16,794 bases of DNA from an uncultured Eubacteriales bacterium (GTDB lineage: Bacteria; Bacillota; Clostridia; Oscillospirales; Acutalibacteraceae), in contig CAKSDF010000027.1 of the NCBI GenBank assembly GCA_934444695.1, positions 1-16,794 of the forward strand, read 5' to 3'. This document shows positions 6,765 through 13,339 of the stretch, one piece after another. Both the position numbers and the translations under genes were made by a program. Under the pieces are notes generated by a model. That model was not told the origin of the DNA and ran no database searches. It worked only from the letters and a program-made list of their open reading frames with translations. How positions within the stretch are numbered: the first letter of the stretch is position 1; each line of letters begins with the position of its first letter.

Positions 6765-6914
6765 ACCTTTTCAACAGAAATTCAAGGTCAATCAGATCAT
6801 ATAAAGGCAAAACATTGTGCAATATGTCTAAAAACTCGCTTGCTTGTGAAGTAATTAACAAAGTTTCAACATTCCAAATCGACAAAAATCTTGCGGAAGT
6901 GACATCACACTGAA
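6765..6914 (-). pseudogene. Possible C-terminal remnant of an unrecognised gene (repeat copy A)
   Basis: The minus strand reads SIWNVETLLITSQASEFLDILHN and ends FLLKR then stop at about 6763. The same frame is open in copy B and ends identically, but copy B has a stop upstream and no start codon. Amino-acid changes between the copies (V to N, D to G twice, E to K) suggest no selection on the protein. It may be non-coding. Confidence 0.3.
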
Positions 6915-7008
6915 AGTGATTTTGATAAACTGATACATATCTGCCGATCAAATCATCTCAAAAATCCAACCATATTTTCAGCTTTGTCGCAAACGACACG
7001 GTGTTGCA

Positions 7009-7037
7009 TTGACAACAGCAAAAAAAATTCGTATAAT
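7009..7037 (+). promoter_or_regulatory. Consensus sigma-A promoter of the 61-residue protein
   Basis: Perfect TTGACA (7009-7014), 17-bp spacer, perfect TATAAT (7032-7037). The start codon is 22 bp downstream. Confidence 0.85.
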
Positions 7038-7059
7038 AATAGCAAAGAAGGTGTAAGCT

Positions 7060-7245
7060 ATGAACCAACAGCTGAGTTTCGAAGAATACAAGCAGAAAGT
7101 CAGAGAATGTCTGAGGACGAAACGAAACTGTTCCACTCAGGAGACCGAACGCTTGATGAAGCTCTACGAGGAAGACTTTCCCGAGTTTTATCGGGACAAC
7201 TGGAGCGTATTAGGAGCAGCGTCGGCAATGGACTTTGGACTGTAG
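7060..7245 (+). CDS. Small hypothetical protein, 61 residues
   Basis: ATG at 7060 is preceded by AAGAAGGTG and by a perfect consensus promoter, so this frame is chosen over the overlapping longer frame that opens at 6984 upstream of the promoter. The highly charged helical protein (QLSFEEYKQKVRECLRTK, then ETERLMKLYEEDFPEFYRDNW, ending GAASAMDFGL) resembles, from memory, small uncharacterised proteins found beside phage or integrative-element genes in gut Clostridia. No membrane segment. Function unknown. It is the only plus-strand gene with good signals in the island and is followed directly by a decayed gene in the -1 frame. Confidence 0.7.
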   Translation: MNQQLSFEEYKQKVRECLRTKRNCSTQETERLMKLYEEDFPEFYRDNWSVLGAASAMDFGL

Positions 7246-7544
7246 AAAAAAGCGGAGACTTTACCCTATACGGTGGAGTCAACGGAAATGTCTTCCACGA
7301 TATTTTTGAAATTGCACAAAAGTATCTCCGATACGGAGAACTTGTGGATCTGCACGGAATTAAAACCACCGAAGACGGAATAGTATATGATGATTGTTGC
7401 AATTATCTTTCTGATGACGGACTCAGTTGTTTTTCTATCACTCCAAAAGGTAAGCTTAAGGACGCGCCGATGACCTTTTATGAGCTTTTTCAAATGCGAT
7501 TCATGTGTGCAGAGAAAAAAGTGTGTTTTTCTATTATGAAATAA
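7246..7544 (+). pseudogene. Decayed gene lacking a start (YGGVNGNVFHD / DDCCNYLSDDGLS protein)
   Basis: The frame -1 to the upstream small gene reads KSGDFTLYGGVNGNVFHDIF, then YLRYGELVDLHG, then DCCNYLSDDGLSCFSITPKGKL, a coherent protein-like sequence reminiscent of mobile-element hypothetical proteins. There is no ATG in frame after 7107 and no ribosome site, and the sequence after SITPKGKL looks unrelated, as if the tail were replaced. Either the start was lost, or expression depends on frameshifting from the upstream gene. An A6 run (7246-7251) lies just after, not before, the upstream stop, which argues against programmed slippage. The terminator at 7554 follows 9 nt after the stop. Confidence 0.5.
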
Positions 7545-7553
7545 AGTTGCAGC

Positions 7554-7585
7554 AAAAAAGGACCTGTATATGCAGGTCCTTTTTT
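7554..7585. terminator. Bidirectional terminator hairpin, cassette copy 3 (perfect)
   Basis: AAAAAAGGACCTG (7554-7566) and CAGGTCCTTTTTT (7573-7585) are perfectly complementary around a 6-nt loop. The A-run and T-run allow termination from both sides: the plus-strand gene remnant on the left and the minus-strand remnant on the right. Confidence 0.9.
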
Positions 7586-7602
7586 GTGGGAAATCGAAAT
7601 CT

Positions 7603-7656
7603 TTAGTAAACTGTCAGAAAGTCATCAATAAGATTGTAGAGGAATTGAGAGGAAAA
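7603..7656 (-). pseudogene. C-terminal remnant of a DUF6514-like gene (beside terminator cassette 3)
   Basis: The minus strand reads FSSQFLYNLIDDFLTVY then stop, bounded upstream by another stop (TAG at 7657-7659). It shares NLIDDFLT with the remnant at 4092 and LVDDFLS with the intact copies. No start codon or promoter remains. Confidence 0.6.
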
Positions 7657-7659
7657 CTA

Positions 7660-7957
7660 AACTTATGGCATTGCAATATTTGCCCATCCACTGAAATGGA
7701 ACAGGCAGGGACAAGATTTGCAATCTTATGATGACATTCTTTCCATTGCCCGCTGCAAGCGGTTATAGCCATCAGATTCCGACGGCCGTGCTGTGTGAGG
7801 GACTTTAGTCTTTTCACAGATTACATCGACAGCATCTCATGCCGTCCAACGGCACACATTCGATAGATGCTGGTATTAAACTGTTTGCACAGCATATCGT
7901 GCTATTCGACCGTCTGACCGGACATACACATATTCCACAGACCACGATTACACGGCG
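7660..7957. other. Gene-free spacer
   Basis: About 300 bp between the remnant and DUF6514-like copy 2. No ribosome site, promoter or clear terminator was seen, and frames here look like decayed sequence. Confidence 0.45.
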
Positions 7958-8212
7958 TTAAAGCCCGTAGCGGTCGGACAGAAAGTCGTCAACCAAGTCA
8001 CTGAGAGACGACAAATCAAAATCGGCGGCCTTAAGTTTTTTGGCAAATGTCTTTAGCGCAGTCAGATCGTCGGTTATGTCCTCGATTATGATTGTTTCTT
8101 CCCCTACTTTGACAAACAGTCCAAAGGTTATGTAACCGCTGAGCTGTTTATCGGAAGGATGGCCTTCTAAAATTTCGATTTCCGTAAATCTTTCTTTCAG
8201 CATTTCTTTCAT
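7958..8212 (-). CDS. Small DUF6514-like protein, copy 2 (84 residues)
   Basis: Paralogue of 6362-6616. ATG at 8210-8212 with GAGGAG 10 nt upstream; the longer frame to 8332 again begins inside the -35 box. It shares GHPSDKQLSGYITFGL and LVDDFLSDRYGL with copy 1, but the central strand differs (FVKVGEETIIIEDI against TVAKGNEIVVIEDI). The frame is intact and the differences are mostly conservative, so both copies are probably functional proteins. The role is unknown; the small soluble acidic form would fit a regulatory or binding protein. The promoter and leader are almost identical to copy 1. Confidence 0.75.
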   Translation of the reverse strand: MKEMLKERFTEIEILEGHPSDKQLSGYITFGLFVKVGEETIIIEDITDDLTALKTFAKKLKAADFDLSSLSDLVDDFLSDRYGL

Positions 8213-8297
8213 CACTTTTTCACTCCTCATTTTCAGTGAAATGTTCTCGATATGTTGGTGAATGTCTGCCCGCATATATCGTGAGACCACATCACTG
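8213..8297 (-). promoter_or_regulatory. Structured 5' leader of DUF6514-like copy 2
   Basis: The same nested stems as copy 1: CAGTGA/TCACTG (8292-8297 with 8234-8239) and CGATAT/ATATCG (8276-8281 with 8248-8253). The outermost C-G of the mismatch-extended part is lost here. Only about three bases differ from copy 1 over the leader. Confidence 0.45.
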
Positions 8298-8303
8298 GAT
8301 ATA

Positions 8304-8332
8304 ATGATAACAACGCAGAATGAAAAAGTCAA
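8304..8332 (-). promoter_or_regulatory. Promoter of DUF6514-like copy 2
   Basis: Minus strand TTGACT (8327-8332), 17-bp spacer, TATCAT (8304-8309), identical to copy 1 through the whole spacer. Confidence 0.75.
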
Positions 8333-8510
8333 TAGTCCAGTGTAATTTTGTCACGATTCTACCTTTTCAACAGAAATTTAAGGCCAATTAGACCATATAA
8401 AGGCAAATTATTGTGCAATATATCTAAAAACTCACTTGCTTGTGAAGTGATTAACAAAGTTTCAACATTCCAAATCGACAAAATTCTTGCGGAATCGATA
8501 TCACACTGAC

Positions 8511-8938
8511 GTGAATTAAATAATCTGAAGTGTGTATTTTAATCAAGCCACTGCAATAAAGCTCGATAAAAATCAGGCTTTAATCATTTTTTCTATTTTA
8601 CATTTACATTTGCGTAACACATCATATTGTATTTGCCTCGTATGTAGTGTGCAACAAAACTGCCGGTTAAATGAAAACAGTAAAATCGAGCATACAGAAC
8701 ATACAATCGGCCAACGAAAAAAAGGCCGCCAGCCTTGAAAAAACTGACGGTCAAAAATGAAACCACAGAACGGCGGTCTTCCCGCCTTTACAGCTTTTTT
8801 ATTTTAATACAAAACAAGTAGAAAGCCAACTCTTTTATTAATGAAGTGATTGAGCCACGAATACAAGCCGATTTTCATGGACAGCTGATCGTGCTGCCGA
8901 ATGGCTTTTGCGTATAGCATTAAATCAGGATGTTCTGT
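8511..8938. other. Gene-free spacer with decayed sequences
   Basis: No supported gene. Near 8561 there is a decayed relative of the 4384-4403 terminator sequence (AATAAAGCTCGATAAAAATC). A 5-bp GGCGG/CCGCC stem (8772-8776 with 8782-8786) is followed on the plus strand by a T-rich run. Otherwise nothing is recognised. Confidence 0.45.
8717..8736 (-). terminator. Possible weak terminator
   Basis: Minus strand AAGGC-TGGCG-GCCTT (8732-8736 with 8722-8726) running into seven T. The stem is short. It could act as a backup for read-through past the 8939 terminator. Confidence 0.35.
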
Positions 8939-9090
8939 AAAAAATCCAAGTCACTCAACCACTTGGTGTTAGGTTCGAATTAATACAGTTTGCAGAGGGA
9001 CTATAAGAGGACTTGAGCCTCCACCGAGTTGCCCCGACTAGAACCTGATGGTAACGCCACCTCGGTGAAAGGTTGTTAATTCCAACCGAT
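8939..9090 (-). ncRNA. Compact structured RNA ending in an intrinsic terminator
   Basis: The element begins within a few bases of the alcohol dehydrogenase stop codon. In minus-strand order it has a hairpin GGTTG/CAACC (9083-9087 with 9071-9075); a perfect 7-bp stem CACCGAG/CTCGGTG (9061-9067 with 9022-9028); a GAGG/CCTC hairpin (9018-9021 with 9007-9010); and a 6-bp AGGTTC/GAACCT pairing (9041-9046 with 8971-8976) that links the loop of the 7-bp stem to downstream sequence, a pseudoknot. It ends with stem CCAAGT/ACTTGG (8961-8966 with 8946-8951) and six T, a terminator on this strand only. The compactness suggests a real RNA; a class such as the raiA-type RNAs of Clostridia is possible but unverified. 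No separate promoter was seen, so it may be processed from the operon's 3' end. Confidence 0.6.
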
Positions 9091-9091
9091 A

Positions 9092-10264
9092 TTAAGAAAA
9101 CAACGATTTATAAATGTTTATAATATCCGCCTTGGTAACCTCTTTTGCCGTATTTGCGGGGCTCCCGCTTGCAAGCGCGTCGTTTGCCATTTTTTCTATA
9201 TTGCCGAAGAAATCCTCCTTATCTATGCCATACTCGGCAAGCGAGGGTACTTCAAGCTTTTTGCAAATATCACCGATTGCATCCAAAAAAGCCGTCGCGG
9301 CAGTTTTGTCGTCTGCCTTACAGTCGGCCGCATTTATCGCTCTGCCTAAAGCAGCAAAACGGGTGGCAGCTCCGTCAAGCGCAAATGACATACACTTATA
9401 CAACAGCATTGCGTTTGAAAGTCCGTGCGGCACATGGTAAAGCGCGCCTATCGGACGGCTCATTCCGTGAACAACGGTTACGGAGGAATTGTTAATAGCG
9501 ATACCTGCTTCAAGCGCGGCGATTGCCGTTTCGTTTCGCGCCGTCAAATCGTTTCCGTTTGCATATGCAACAGGAAGATATTTAAACAACCGTTTTACGG
9601 CAGATATACAAACACTGTCGGTAAGCGGCTGAGCACGGCGGGAGGTATACGCCTCTATGGCGTGAGTAAGCGCGTCAAGTCCGGTTGACGCTGTTACAGA
9701 CTTCGGAGCGGAAATGCCGAAGCTGCCGTCTACCACCGCAACATCAGGCACTAAAACCGCTCCCTTTAGAAGCATTTTTATGTTTCTTTTGGTGTCGGTT
9801 ATAACGGTAAACTGCGTAGCCTCCGAGCCTGTTCCGGCAGTCGTGGGTATCGCTATCATTTTTGGCAATTTAATATCAATTACCTCACCGTAATAATCGC
9901 ATATTTCCTTTTCACCCGAAACATTTACTGCAATGGCTTTCATAGAATCTATAGGACTGCCACCGCCTATCGCAATAAGAAAATCACAATCTTCATCCCT
10001 ATATTTCTTAGCGCCTGCCGCTATCATCGTATCGTCGGGCTCGCCTGTTATTCCGTCAAATACGGTGTATAACAAATCGTTATCTTCAAGCATTTTGCAA
10101 AGAGCCGAAAAGCACTCAAGACCTCGGACGTTTTTGCCCGTGACTATAAGCGCCTTTTTGCCGTATTTTTTAATAACTGTGCCGACAGCATCAAGCGCGC
10201 CGTTTCCCGAAATTATTTTCTTCGGTATAAAAAATTCCCGTGACACAAATTCCACCTCGTTCAT
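9092..10264 (-). CDS. Iron-containing alcohol dehydrogenase, probable malonate semialdehyde reductase
   Basis: A 390-residue group III (iron-type) alcohol dehydrogenase. The N-terminal Rossmann-like half has IAIGGGSPIDSMKA (NAD(P) binding) and PTTAGTGSEATQF; the metal site is formed by the Asp of PDVAVVDGS, the His of GLDALTHAIEAY and two His in VVHGMSRPIGALYHVPHG. In this operon the expected substrate is malonate semialdehyde from the upstream aminotransferase, reduced to 3-hydroxypropionate as an electron sink; substrate is inferred from context, the family is clear. The start is ATG at 10262-10264 with GGGAGAGG seven nt upstream. A longer frame starting with GTG at 10342 would overlap the carbamoylase and adds a non-homologous stretch. 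The ribosome site is buried in an 11-bp hairpin (10271-10302), so translation probably depends on ribosomes leaving the carbamoylase gene. Confidence 0.88.
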   Translation of the reverse strand: MNEVEFVSREFFIPKKIISGNGALDAVGTVIKKYGKKALIVTGKNVRGLECFSALCKMLEDNDLLYTVFDGITGEPDDTMIAAGAKKYRDEDCDFLIAIGGGSPIDSMKAIAVNVSGEKEICDYYGEVIDIKLPKMIAIPTTAGTGSEATQFTVITDTKRNIKMLLKGAVLVPDVAVVDGSFGISAPKSVTASTGLDALTHAIEAYTSRRAQPLTDSVCISAVKRLFKYLPVAYANGNDLTARNETAIAALEAGIAINNSSVTVVHGMSRPIGALYHVPHGLSNAMLLYKCMSFALDGAATRFAALGRAINAADCKADDKTAATAFLDAIGDICKKLEVPSLAEYGIDKEDFFGNIEKMANDALASGSPANTAKEVTKADIINIYKSLFS

Positions 10265-10270
10265 CAAACG

Positions 10271-10302
10271 GCCTCTCCCGTTGACTTTGACACGGGAGAG
10301 GC
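10271..10302 (-). promoter_or_regulatory. Hairpin sequestering the ribosome site of the alcohol dehydrogenase
   Basis: In the mRNA, GCCTCTCCCGT (10302-10292) pairs perfectly with ACGGGAGAGGC (10281-10271) around a 10-nt loop. The 3' arm contains the GGGAGAGG ribosome site for the ATG at 10264. The carbamoylase stop codon (10314-10316) is only 11 nt before the 5' arm, so a terminating ribosome would open the stem. On the plus strand the same hairpin is followed by six T and would read as a terminator for antisense transcription. Confidence 0.75.
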
Positions 10303-10313
10303 ATTTTTTCAAA

Positions 10314-11576
10314 TCAATCTTTATCCGCTTTAAGCACGGCACCCAGCATTACCGTTGCTCCCTCGGTGCAGTGCTTGACCGAGGAAAACTCCGGCTCACA
10401 ATGGGAAAGTCCGTCCTTAGACTGAACAAAGATCATCGTTGTTGGCAGCATATATGAGGCGAACTGCGCATCGTGACCGGCACCCGAATGAATTGACATA
10501 TGCGGTACGCCGCATTCGGTTGCCGACTCCTCAACATAGCCGACAAGCCTTTTATCCCAATAAACGGTATCTCTGTTCCAAGCCTTTGTGACCTCGCATT
10601 TACAGCCCGCCCATTCCTTTTCGCCGCAGCTTTTTACTACCGCAAGCACTTTGGCAAGCGCCTCGGGGTCTTTGTGGCGGACATCTATCGAAAAGTCAAC
10701 ATAGTCAGGCACACAGGTATGCACGCAAGGGTGACAGACAATCTCACCGGTGGTATAAACAAGCTCCGGGATTGCAAGCTTATCTATCTCCTCGTGAAGA
10801 TAGCAGAGCGCTTTTGAAGCGGCATACAAAGCGTCACGGCGCTTCGGCATCGGGAAGGTGCCGGCATGAACGGTCTGACCGTAGAATTTTACACGGTAGT
10901 TAAACATACCGAGAACGCAATCTACAACGCCGATATCCTTATTGTTATCCTCGAGAATAGGCCCTTGCTCTATATGCGTTTCAAACATATACTGATATTT
11001 TTCGGGGGAGATGCGATTGCTTTTCTCTCCCTTAAAGCCCGATTTATCAAGTGCCTCGCCGAATGTTTTTGTTGGGTCTAACATACTTTTGGTTGCAAGC
11101 ATATCCTCATATTTAAACTTTTGCCGAATATCCTCCGGCAGATAATCGTAGCAAACAATGCCCGAGCACATCATGGCAGGGGGATAAAGCGATCCCTCCT
11201 CGTTTGTCCATATCATTGCGGTAAGGGGGTGCTTGTGCGGTATATTCTGTTCAACTACGGTTTCAAGCACCTCCATAGCGGACATAACCCCCAGTATGCC
11301 GTCGTAATTGCCGCCGTTTTTAACCGAGTCAACATGCGACGCCATTACTATCCGTTTAGCTTCAGAATCAGAGCCCGGAATTGTTGCGTACATATTCGCA
11401 ACATCATCTGTTTCAATAGTTGCTCCTATCGCAGTCATCCGCTTTACAAATTCGTTACGGGCCTTAATTGCCGCTTCGGACAGGGAATACCTTGTTATTC
11501 CGCCGTGGCCGGCATCGCCGTATTTTGAAAAGGTTTCTATTTTGTCCTTCATTCGTTCTTCGCTGCATTTATACAT
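10314..11576 (-). CDS. M20-family N-carbamoyl-beta-alanine amidohydrolase (beta-ureidopropionase type)
   Basis: A 420-residue member of the hydantoinase/carbamoylase branch of M20 metal-dependent amidases. Metal ligand motifs appear in order: ASHVDSV, GGNYDGILGV, TNEEGSLYPPAMMCSG, HIEQGPILE and the late GLSHCEPEFS; the substrate-binding segment SGAGHDAQFASYM is present. The middle region (about residues 215-335) is the lid or dimer domain. Between a dihydropyrimidinase and a beta-alanine aminotransferase, the expected reaction is hydrolysis of N-carbamoyl-beta-alanine to beta-alanine, CO2 and ammonia. Allantoate or N-carbamoyl-L-amino acids are alternatives for this family. ATG at 11574-11576 has AAAGGA nine nt upstream and lies 15 nt past the preceding stop. 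Cytoplasmic. Confidence 0.9.
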   Translation of the reverse strand: MYKCSEERMKDKIETFSKYGDAGHGGITRYSLSEAAIKARNEFVKRMTAIGATIETDDVANMYATIPGSDSEAKRIVMASHVDSVKNGGNYDGILGVMSAMEVLETVVEQNIPHKHPLTAMIWTNEEGSLYPPAMMCSGIVCYDYLPEDIRQKFKYEDMLATKSMLDPTKTFGEALDKSGFKGEKSNRISPEKYQYMFETHIEQGPILEDNNKDIGVVDCVLGMFNYRVKFYGQTVHAGTFPMPKRRDALYAASKALCYLHEEIDKLAIPELVYTTGEIVCHPCVHTCVPDYVDFSIDVRHKDPEALAKVLAVVKSCGEKEWAGCKCEVTKAWNRDTVYWDKRLVGYVEESATECGVPHMSIHSGAGHDAQFASYMLPTTMIFVQSKDGLSHCEPEFSSVKHCTEGATVMLGAVLKADKD

Positions 11577-11591
11577 AAGTCTGCATCCTTT

Positions 11592-11987
11592 CTACATTTC
11601 TGCCGGTCTGCGGCACTCGTTAAGTAGCTTAATAACATCTTTTTCGTCAACATTAAAGGCTATGGAATCGGCTTCGTTTTCGGTTTCGAATATAAGCATA
11701 AACCTTCCGTCCCAGTCTGAAACGGTTATATCGGTTATGGGGGAACCAAGACCGAGCTTTTGTTCGGTTTGCTGCGATGAATTGGCAAATCCGTATACAA
11801 CGCCGCCCCACGGAACTTCAAACGACAGCTTTTTTACAGTTTCGGATTTAAGGTGGAATATAAGAGGAACCTCGGAATAGCCGATGGGAACATTTCTCAG
11901 TTTAGACGGAACGAGACGGATCTGTGAAATGTCCAGACAGTCAAATAAATTTGCGTTTTTTATGTTTTCGTAATGTCCGCCCGACAT
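11592..11987 (-). CDS. Unrecognised 131-residue protein inside the pyrimidine operon
   Basis: I do not recognise the family. ATG at 11985-11987 is preferred: GAGGTG lies six nt upstream, formed by the last codons of the aminotransferase gene. A GTG at 11996 overlapping the aminotransferase TGA (GTGA) is possible but has a poorer site. The protein looks beta-rich with alternating hydrophobics (LIFHLKSETVKKLSFEVPWGGVVYGFANSS, DITVSDWDGRFMLIFETENEADSIAFNV) and no signal or membrane segment. Its tight placement between beta-alanine aminotransferase and carbamoylase (5 and 15 nt gaps) implies co-translation and a role linked to beta-alanine or carbamoyl-beta-alanine handling, such as an accessory or regulatory subunit. 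That is inference from position only. Confidence 0.8.
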   Translation of the reverse strand: MSGGHYENIKNANLFDCLDISQIRLVPSKLRNVPIGYSEVPLIFHLKSETVKKLSFEVPWGGVVYGFANSSQQTEQKLGLGSPITDITVSDWDGRFMLIFETENEADSIAFNVDEKDVIKLLNECRRPAEM

Positions 11988-11992
11988 AGCCT

Positions 11993-13324
11993 TCACCTCT
12001 TACCTATGATTTCATCCGCAATATAAAGAACCTCGTCAAGCTTTTTAAGCTCTTCCTTAACCTGCTCGGTTGTTATAATAAGCGGAGGCGCTACGATAAT
12101 CATATTCTCGTGGGAATAGGTTACAAATCCACGCTTTTTAAGCTCGCCGATAAGCTTTCCCATAATTCCGTCGGGGTCTTTTCCGTAAGGGACAAGAGGC
12201 TCTCTCGTTTCTTTATCCTTTACAAGCTCTACCGCCGAGAAAAGACCGATATACCGTACATCACCAACACTCGGATGTGTTTTTTTCATTTCTTCAAGGC
12301 ATTCGCCCAAAGCCCTGCCCGATTTGCTGACATTTTTAAGAATGTTTGCGTCTTTATAAAAATTCAGGCAGGCAACGCCGGCGGCACAGGCAAGGGGGTG
12401 ACCGCTGTAGGTAAGTCCGCAGGAAAGCAGGTGGTCATCGAAAAACGCCGCTATATCCTTTGACACGCAAACGCCGCCCAGCTGAACATAGCCGCAGGTA
12501 ACGCCCTTGGCAAAGGAAACAATGTCGGGCTTAACGCCGAAATTTTCGAATGCAAACATTTTGCCCGTTCTGCCCCAGCCTGCCATGACCTCGTCGCAGA
12601 TCATCATAATGCCGAACTCGTCGCAAATGGCGCGGATGCCCTTTAGATACCCTTCGGGCGGAATGATCACACCGTTAGAGCCGGTAATGGTTTCTATAAC
12701 TATTGCGGCCACGCTGTCGGGTCCTTCGTAAATAACTTGCTCCCTGAGCTTCGCAACATAATAATCGGCCGCCGCTTTTTCGGACTCGAATTTGATTTTT
12801 TCTCTGTAAACATAAGGGTCAAAGAACTTTACAAAGCCCGGAGCACCCGGTTCAAGCGGATAACGCCTCGGCTCTCCCGTAAGATTGCCGGCACCGTAGG
12901 TTGAACCGTGATAGCTTCTGTATCTTGAAAATATTTTATGACGGCCGGTATACATACGGGCAATTTTCACTGCGTTTTCGTTGGCGTCGGCACCGCCGTT
13001 TGTAAAGAACACCTTTGCCATATTATCAGGCATAAGGTCTATTATCATTTTTGCCAGTGTGCTTCTAGGCTCGCAGGCATAGGAGGGAGCCATATAACAG
13101 TATTTTTCGGCCTGTTCCTTTATGGCCTCGATTATCTGACGGTTTTTATGACCCACATTAAGGTTTACAAGCTGGCTTGACATATCCGCATACCTGTTGC
13201 CGTCAAAATCATACATATATATGCCCTCGGCATCCTTAATGGGGAGCGGGTTTATTGCCGCCTGCTTTGACCAAGACTGTAAATTATACTTTTTATGATA
13301 TTCTACAATAGTTTTTGCGTCCAT
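11993..13324 (-). CDS. Class III PLP aminotransferase, probable beta-alanine aminotransferase
   Basis: A 443-residue fold-type I enzyme of normal family length. Seen: FFTNGGADANENAVKIAR (PLP phosphate binding), YRSYHGSTYGAGN, the ICDEVMAGWGRTG stretch whose Asp contacts the pyridine nitrogen, SFAKGVTCGY with the Schiff-base Lys, and LTYSGHPLACAAG. Related enzymes act on omega-amino acids such as beta-alanine, taurine or 4-aminobutyrate. The operon makes beta-alanine the likely donor, yielding malonate semialdehyde; the acceptor (pyruvate or 2-oxoglutarate) cannot be told. ATG at 13322-13324 has GGAGG nine nt upstream and lies 15 nt past the PucR stop. The stop codon TGA forms part of the ribosome site of the next gene, suggesting coupling. 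Confidence 0.9.
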   Translation of the reverse strand: MDAKTIVEYHKKYNLQSWSKQAAINPLPIKDAEGIYMYDFDGNRYADMSSQLVNLNVGHKNRQIIEAIKEQAEKYCYMAPSYACEPRSTLAKMIIDLMPDNMAKVFFTNGGADANENAVKIARMYTGRHKIFSRYRSYHGSTYGAGNLTGEPRRYPLEPGAPGFVKFFDPYVYREKIKFESEKAAADYYVAKLREQVIYEGPDSVAAIVIETITGSNGVIIPPEGYLKGIRAICDEFGIMMICDEVMAGWGRTGKMFAFENFGVKPDIVSFAKGVTCGYVQLGGVCVSKDIAAFFDDHLLSCGLTYSGHPLACAAGVACLNFYKDANILKNVSKSGRALGECLEEMKKTHPSVGDVRYIGLFSAVELVKDKETREPLVPYGKDPDGIMGKLIGELKKRGFVTYSHENMIIVAPPLIITTEQVKEELKKLDEVLYIADEIIGKR

Positions 13325-13339
13325 TTTAAATTGCCTCCG

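Larger units (their letters stand above)
6362..6914. repeat. 553-bp direct repeat, copy A
   Basis: Aligns without net gaps to 7958-8510 at a constant offset of 1596 bp. It contains the DUF6514-like gene, its leader and promoter, and about 170 bp upstream. Identity is mosaic: about 96% across leader and promoter (roughly 5 differences in 133 bp), about 90% upstream of that, and about 78% over the gene, mostly lost in its 3' half. Confidence 0.9.
7958..8510. repeat. 553-bp direct repeat, copy B
   Basis: Partner of 6362-6914. The upstream part again encodes an open stretch ending FLLKR, here closed by an upstream stop and without a start. Confidence 0.9.

Noticed and set aside
6984..7544. A single 186-residue gene starting at 6984
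   Set aside because: Its start lies upstream of a perfect promoter, and its first 90 residues overlap a better supported frame.
8966..9046. tRNA gene, suggested by GGTTCGAAT
   Set aside because: No acceptor stem, D-arm or anticodon arm can be built around it.
8939..9090. TPP riboswitch (because of GAACCTGATGG on the plus strand)
   Set aside because: The rest of the TPP core is absent, no gene follows on that strand, and the terminator places the RNA on the minus strand.
10265..10342. GTG start at 10342 for the alcohol dehydrogenase
   Set aside because: It overlaps the carbamoylase, would run through the hairpin, and adds residues unlike the family N-terminus.
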